A DNA stretch of 64,000 nucleotides, taken from NCBI GenBank assembly GCA_032160165.1, contig JAVHWA010000162.1, positions 1 to 64,000 of the forward strand, given 5' to 3'. The notes beneath the pieces were generated by a model. It saw only the letters and a program-made list of their open reading frames with translations. It was not told where the DNA came from and searched no databases. Position numbers and translations under genes: made by a program. Source of the stretch: QHXM01 sp032160165. Lineage in GTDB: Bacteria > Acidobacteriota > Blastocatellia > Pyrinomonadales > Pyrinomonadaceae. Shown here piece after piece: positions 60,878-64,000 of this stretch (position 1 is its first letter; every line of letters begins with the position of its first letter).

Positions 60878-62347
60878 ATGGAAGCAGTAATAGAAAACAT
60901 TGAGCCATTGGTTACCGCCCGCGCGCAGCCGATTTCTTCAGAAGAAGTCGGTGAAATAATAAGACAGATCGAAGAGAAGCATGACCTTTTGCAGTATGAA
61001 GTTGACGGCTGGTGCATCTGGCCGGTGCTGCGTTTTCCGGTCGCCCTCGACCTGATGAAACTGCCTTTCGCAGTCACGAAGGAGTCTTTTAAGTTTCGCG
61101 AATTATGCGCCATCGCCGTCAAAGACTCGTACCGCCTGCTATTTCCGCGGAGGGCCCGCTACGTCGCTCTGACCTTGTCCTCAGAACTGATGGAACAAGT
61201 GGGTGAACGTTTCAAAAACGTCTTTTTCGACGAGCTACTCCCCGAGCTTGGGAGCTACTTCAAGATTGAGACACTGAATAACAAAAGCTTCTTGCCGCGA
61301 GCGAAGGCCGCCCAGATCAAGAGCGATGTTACCTCGACGGCTTTCGGCCTCCTCTCTACCCTCGTACTTCCCCGGTTCGGCCGTCATCGTGACATACGGC
61401 GCGTCGCGGAAAAGCTAAGCGAGAGCCTTGGAAAGGAACCTGGGCTTGAAGGGTTTTCCAGTTCGAGAATAGCTGCGAGACTCGACGAGTTTTACTGGCG
61501 GAAGAAACTGTTTTCCAGTCTCTTCGGGCGAATAAGACCTGAGTTCCTGCTTTCGGCCGATGGCTTCAGTGACCATTCTGCGATTGCGGCGGCCAAAGAG
61601 AGAGGAGTCGAGGTCTGCGAGTTCCAGCATGGAGGTTTTTTGGCAGGTGGGCCTGAATACGGCTGGTCGTCGTACGCCTCCAGCTATAAGTCGAAGATGC
61701 CCATTCCCGATCGGCTGTTGCTGTATGGCGACTATTGGAAGGAACAATTGGAGCGAGAGGGCTTTTGGGGAACAAGTCTGCACGCGGTGGGCAGTCTGAG
61801 GATGGATCAATATAGGAGACCAGGGTTAGCCAAAGGCTCAAGGCACGAGAGGGCAGCGTGCCGGATAGTTCTGACTACTCAGGGCGTAGACACAGAGAAA
61901 CTAATTAGTTTTGTAGATGAGTTCCTAAGAATCGCAGAGCAAAAGCTGGAGTTGGATCTCTACATAAAGTTACATCCGGCCTATGAATCCAGTAAAGAAA
62001 TATATGTGCGCTCCTTTGGCGCCGACAGTAGAGTCCGGGTGATTGCGGGTAGTGAAGGACCATCAACGTTCGAATTAATTTCCGGCGCTGACTTGCACCT
62101 GAGTATATCATCCACCTGCCACTATGATGCGTTAGGATTAGGTGTACCCACAGTAATACTTCCGTTGGCAAATTGTGGTTGGGTCCTTCCTCTTTTTCGT
62201 CGCGGGCACGCTCTGTTAGCAGAAACGCCCGAGGCTTTGCTCGCAATCGCGCGAGATTTAGAGCATCATACCGTCCCGGATTCTTTGAGTGCCTATTACT
62301 ACAAGCCTGGCGCCATGCAGAATATGAAGCAAGCGCTCAAAGTTTGA
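60878..62347 (+). CDS. GT-B-like surface-carbohydrate protein, candidate nonulosonate transferase
   Basis: The protein has 489 residues from the ATG at 60878; TTG at 60845 is a weaker alternative. The N-terminal 250 residues are helical and unrecognised. The C-terminal half reads as a GT-B donor domain: GVEVCEFQHGGFLAGGPEYGWSSYASS near 250, LDLYIKLHPAYESSKEIYVRSF near 365, and DLHLSISSTCHYDALGLGVPTVILPLANCGW near 410-440. The KLHP and S-S/T-x-hydrophobic patterns recall capsule Kdo and sialyl-type transferases. Position right after legC makes it a candidate for transferring the CMP-nonulosonate. This is inference. Confidence 0.7.
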   Translation: MEAVIENIEPLVTARAQPISSEEVGEIIRQIEEKHDLLQYEVDGWCIWPVLRFPVALDLMKLPFAVTKESFKFRELCAIAVKDSYRLLFPRRARYVALTLSSELMEQVGERFKNVFFDELLPELGSYFKIETLNNKSFLPRAKAAQIKSDVTSTAFGLLSTLVLPRFGRHRDIRRVAEKLSESLGKEPGLEGFSSSRIAARLDEFYWRKKLFSSLFGRIRPEFLLSADGFSDHSAIAAAKERGVEVCEFQHGGFLAGGPEYGWSSYASSYKSKMPIPDRLLLYGDYWKEQLEREGFWGTSLHAVGSLRMDQYRRPGLAKGSRHERAACRIVLTTQGVDTEKLISFVDEFLRIAEQKLELDLYIKLHPAYESSKEIYVRSFGADSRVRVIAGSEGPSTFELISGADLHLSISSTCHYDALGLGVPTVILPLANCGWVLPLFRRGHALLAETPEALLAIARDLEHHTVPDSLSAYYYKPGAMQNMKQALKV

Positions 62348-62453
62348 GCGCCAGCTGCAGACACTCTGCGAGATATGAGAATATCCCGGTTCTCCGAGAG
62401 GCGATGAGGTGAAATGCGCGGGAGCGTGATGTCGGACGTAAAGTAATAAGCTT

Positions 62454-63074
62454 ATGATTGCAATCGTTGATTACAAGATGGGAAACGTGGGGTCGATCGC
62501 AAACATGCTCAGGAAGATTGGCGAGCAGGCGGTTGTGACCTCCGATGCCTCAGTCATCGAGAAGGCCGAAAAACTTATCTTACCCGGAGTCGGCTCGTTC
62601 AATACCGGAATGGTAAACCTCGACGAGCTTGGTTTGTTGCCGGTCTTAAATCGGAGGGCCATTGAAGACAAAGTGCCCGTGTTGGGAATTTGTCTGGGAA
62701 TGCAATTGCTGACCAGGGGAAGCGAGGAAGGAAATTTACCCGGGCTGGGATGGATCGATGCGGAAACGGTGAAGTTCAAATTCAATGGCGAGCAACCGAA
62801 CCTCAAGGTTCCGCACATGGGCTGGAATTCAGTGGTAATAAGACAACGGGACGGTATCTTTGAAGATATGGATGGAGAGTCCCGCTTCTATTTTGTGCAT
62901 TCATATTATGTCAGATCCGATCAAGAGTCCGATGTTCTTTCCACCACGCATTACGGACATGACTTCGTCTCTGCGGTCCGGCGCGGCAATATCATGGGGA
63001 CACAGTTTCATCCGGAAAAAAGTCATAAATTCGGCACCAACGTTTTTAAGAACTTTGTGAAGATCCGATGCTGA
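62454..63074 (+). CDS. HisH-like glutamine amidotransferase, second set
   Basis: The protein has 206 residues. The ATG at 62454 starts MIAIVDYKMGNVGSIANMLRKIG. Nucleophile Cys80 is in LGICLGMQLLTRGSEEG, and the catalytic His-Glu is in GTQFHPEKSHKFG near 185-190. It is normal HisH length, without the N-terminal extension of the first copy. It overlaps the next HisF-like gene by 7 bp. With that gene and the WbpG-like gene at 63829 it forms the second acetamidino trio. The two HisH copies differ clearly in sequence, so they are not a recent tandem duplication. Confidence 0.9.
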   Translation: MIAIVDYKMGNVGSIANMLRKIGEQAVVTSDASVIEKAEKLILPGVGSFNTGMVNLDELGLLPVLNRRAIEDKVPVLGICLGMQLLTRGSEEGNLPGLGWIDAETVKFKFNGEQPNLKVPHMGWNSVVIRQRDGIFEDMDGESRFYFVHSYYVRSDQESDVLSTTHYGHDFVSAVRRGNIMGTQFHPEKSHKFGTNVFKNFVKIRC

Positions 63075-63829
63075 GAACGCGAGTAATCCCGTGCTTGTTA
63101 CTGAAGAACGAAGGCCTGATTAAGACGGTCAAATTCAAGCAGCCCAGGTACGTCGGCGATCCGATCAATGCGGTCAAGATCTTTAACGAGAAAGAAGTTG
63201 ACGAGCTAATCTTTCTCGATATAACTGCCACGATCGAAAACAGAAGGCCACCGATCGACCTGATAACGCAGATCGCCAGCGAATGCTTCATGCCATTCTG
63301 TTATGGCGGGGGCATCAGAACAGTAGAAGATATCGCCGAACTCTTTAAGCTTGGCGTCGAAAAAGTCGCCATCAATACCCAAGCCGTCGAAAACCCCTCA
63401 TTAATAAAACGAGCCGCGGAGTTATTCGGTAGCCAGAGTATTGTGGTCTCAATTGACGTTAAGAAGAATCTGTTCGGAAAGAACCGCGTATTCACCCAGG
63501 GCGGAAGAAAATCTACTAATCTTGATCCTATAGAATTCGCTGTTCAGATGGAGCAGGCGGGCGCGGGCGAAATCTTCTTGAACTCGATCGACCGAGACGG
63601 AACGATGCAGGGGTACGATCTTGAATTGATCGGCCAGGTTTCGAAATCCGTGCGCATACCGGTGATAGCATGTGGTGGCGCCGGCAAGCTTGACGATTTC
63701 GCCGATGCCATAAAGAAGGCTGGAGCCTCGGCAGTCTCCGCCGGCAGTTTCTTCGTATTTCAGGGCAGCCATCGAGCTGTCTTGATAACATATCCGCCCG
63801 TGAACGAGTTGGAGCGCAGGTTGAATTGA
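63068..63829 (+). CDS. AglZ/HisF2-type acetamidino-modification protein, second set
   Basis: The protein has 253 residues. MLRTRVIPCLLLKNEGLIKTVKFKQPRYVGDPINAVKIFNEKEVDELIFLDI is the signature of the AglZ/HisF2 family. The residue matching HisF Asp11 is Leu11 (CLLLK), so HisF cyclase activity should be lost, while Asp130 is kept (VVSIDVKKN). The remaining barrel motifs (YGGGIRTVEDIAELFKLGVEKVAINTQAV; VIACGGAGKLDDFADAI) are intact and would serve as an ammonia conduit. Its TGA overlaps the start of the second WbpG-like gene (TGATG). Confidence 0.92.
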   Translation: MLRTRVIPCLLLKNEGLIKTVKFKQPRYVGDPINAVKIFNEKEVDELIFLDITATIENRRPPIDLITQIASECFMPFCYGGGIRTVEDIAELFKLGVEKVAINTQAVENPSLIKRAAELFGSQSIVVSIDVKKNLFGKNRVFTQGGRKSTNLDPIEFAVQMEQAGAGEIFLNSIDRDGTMQGYDLELIGQVSKSVRIPVIACGGAGKLDDFADAIKKAGASAVSAGSFFVFQGSHRAVLITYPPVNELERRLN

Positions 63830-64000
63830 TGAATCCCAAGCGAACAAATGAAGGTCAGGTTATCTGCGTGAAGTGCGTTATGGATACCACTGACCCCGAT
63901 ATCCAATTCGACCACGACGGCATATGTGATCATTGCCGTAGGTACGATCAGGTCAACAAAGAAGCGGTCTTCACCGGCCAGGATGGGCGACAAAAGCTGG
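63829..64000 (+). CDS. N-acetyl sugar amidotransferase (WbpG type), second set, 5' part
   Basis: The first 57 residues are in the window, starting at the ATG that overlaps the preceding stop. It begins MNPKRTNEGQVICVKCVMDT with Cys13-x2-Cys16, followed by FDHDGICDHCRRYD with Cys33-x2-Cys36, the two zinc-type pairs of WbpG/PseA enzymes. The PP-loop lies beyond the window end. The CVMDTTDP text is typical of WbpG-like members and differs from the CVMSNQRPS text of the first copy, so the two may have different substrates. Confidence 0.9.
   Translation, partial: MNPKRTNEGQVICVKCVMDTTDPDIQFDHDGICDHCRRYDQVNKEAVFTGQDGRQKL

Noticed and set aside
54726..63829. HisF/HisH genes as histidine biosynthesis genes
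   Set aside because: Each HisF-like protein lacks one catalytic aspartate, the genes pair with WbpG-like amidotransferases, and no other his gene is nearby.

Overview
The window looks like a chromosomal stretch from a free-living Gram-negative bacterium, most likely an Acidobacteriota member of the Blastocatellia type. That placement is inference. It rests on moderate-to-high GC by eye, large secreted HYR/PxKF and beta-helix proteins, a periplasmic M16 active/inactive pair, a RAYT transposase with its own REP palindromes, and heptamer-phased intergenic repeats. No rRNA, tRNA, CRISPR array or phage module was seen.

Layout. (1) 1-13535 is a mixed region: the 3' end of an APH(6)/hydroxyurea-type kinase, an XRE-cupin regulator divergent from a secreted alpha/beta hydrolase, small secreted proteins, a YjbR-like protein, a broken RAYT flanked by inverted REPs, an M16 peptidase pair, an M1-like protein that has lost its zinc ligands, a long-chain acyl-CoA ligase and a PaaI-type thioesterase. 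(2) 13589-34770 is almost entirely on the minus strand and is a first surface-polysaccharide block: O-antigen ligase, TPR protein, a WecA-like/FlaA1-like fusion, UDP-xylose synthase and other SDRs, sugar nucleotidyltransferases, five glycosyltransferases or GT-like proteins, two methyltransferases, asparagine synthase and an acyltransferase. (3) 35369-39613 carries two plus-strand secreted proteins, a beta-helix protein and a large HYR/PxKF protein, ending in a good terminator. (4) 40168-64000 is a second, plus-strand polysaccharide block. It starts with a Wzm/Wzt ABC exporter, then has a CDP-glucose-derived branched-sugar branch (rfbF, rfbG, C-methyltransferase, 3,5-epimerase, aminotransferase), then a near-complete legionaminic-acid-type nonulosonate pathway: legF, legI, legG, neuD-like, ptmE, legB, legC.

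The most interesting part is embedded in the last block. Two separate three-gene sets (HisF-like, HisH-like and WbpG/PseA-like amidotransferase) of the kind that installs acetamidino groups lie about 5 kb apart, on either side of ptmE-legB-legC and a putative GT-B transferase. A sugar N-formyltransferase is also present. The two HisF-like proteins have each lost a different one of the two HisF catalytic aspartates. Together this suggests a heavily N-decorated nonulosonic acid (formyl, acetyl, and possibly two amidino groups) displayed on an ABC-exported glycan.

The genes on each strand are tightly packed, with many TGATG, TAATG and GTGA overlaps, which indicates long co-transcribed units. The 598-bp and 554-bp gaps around the secreted-protein pair are the main places where promoters can be suggested.
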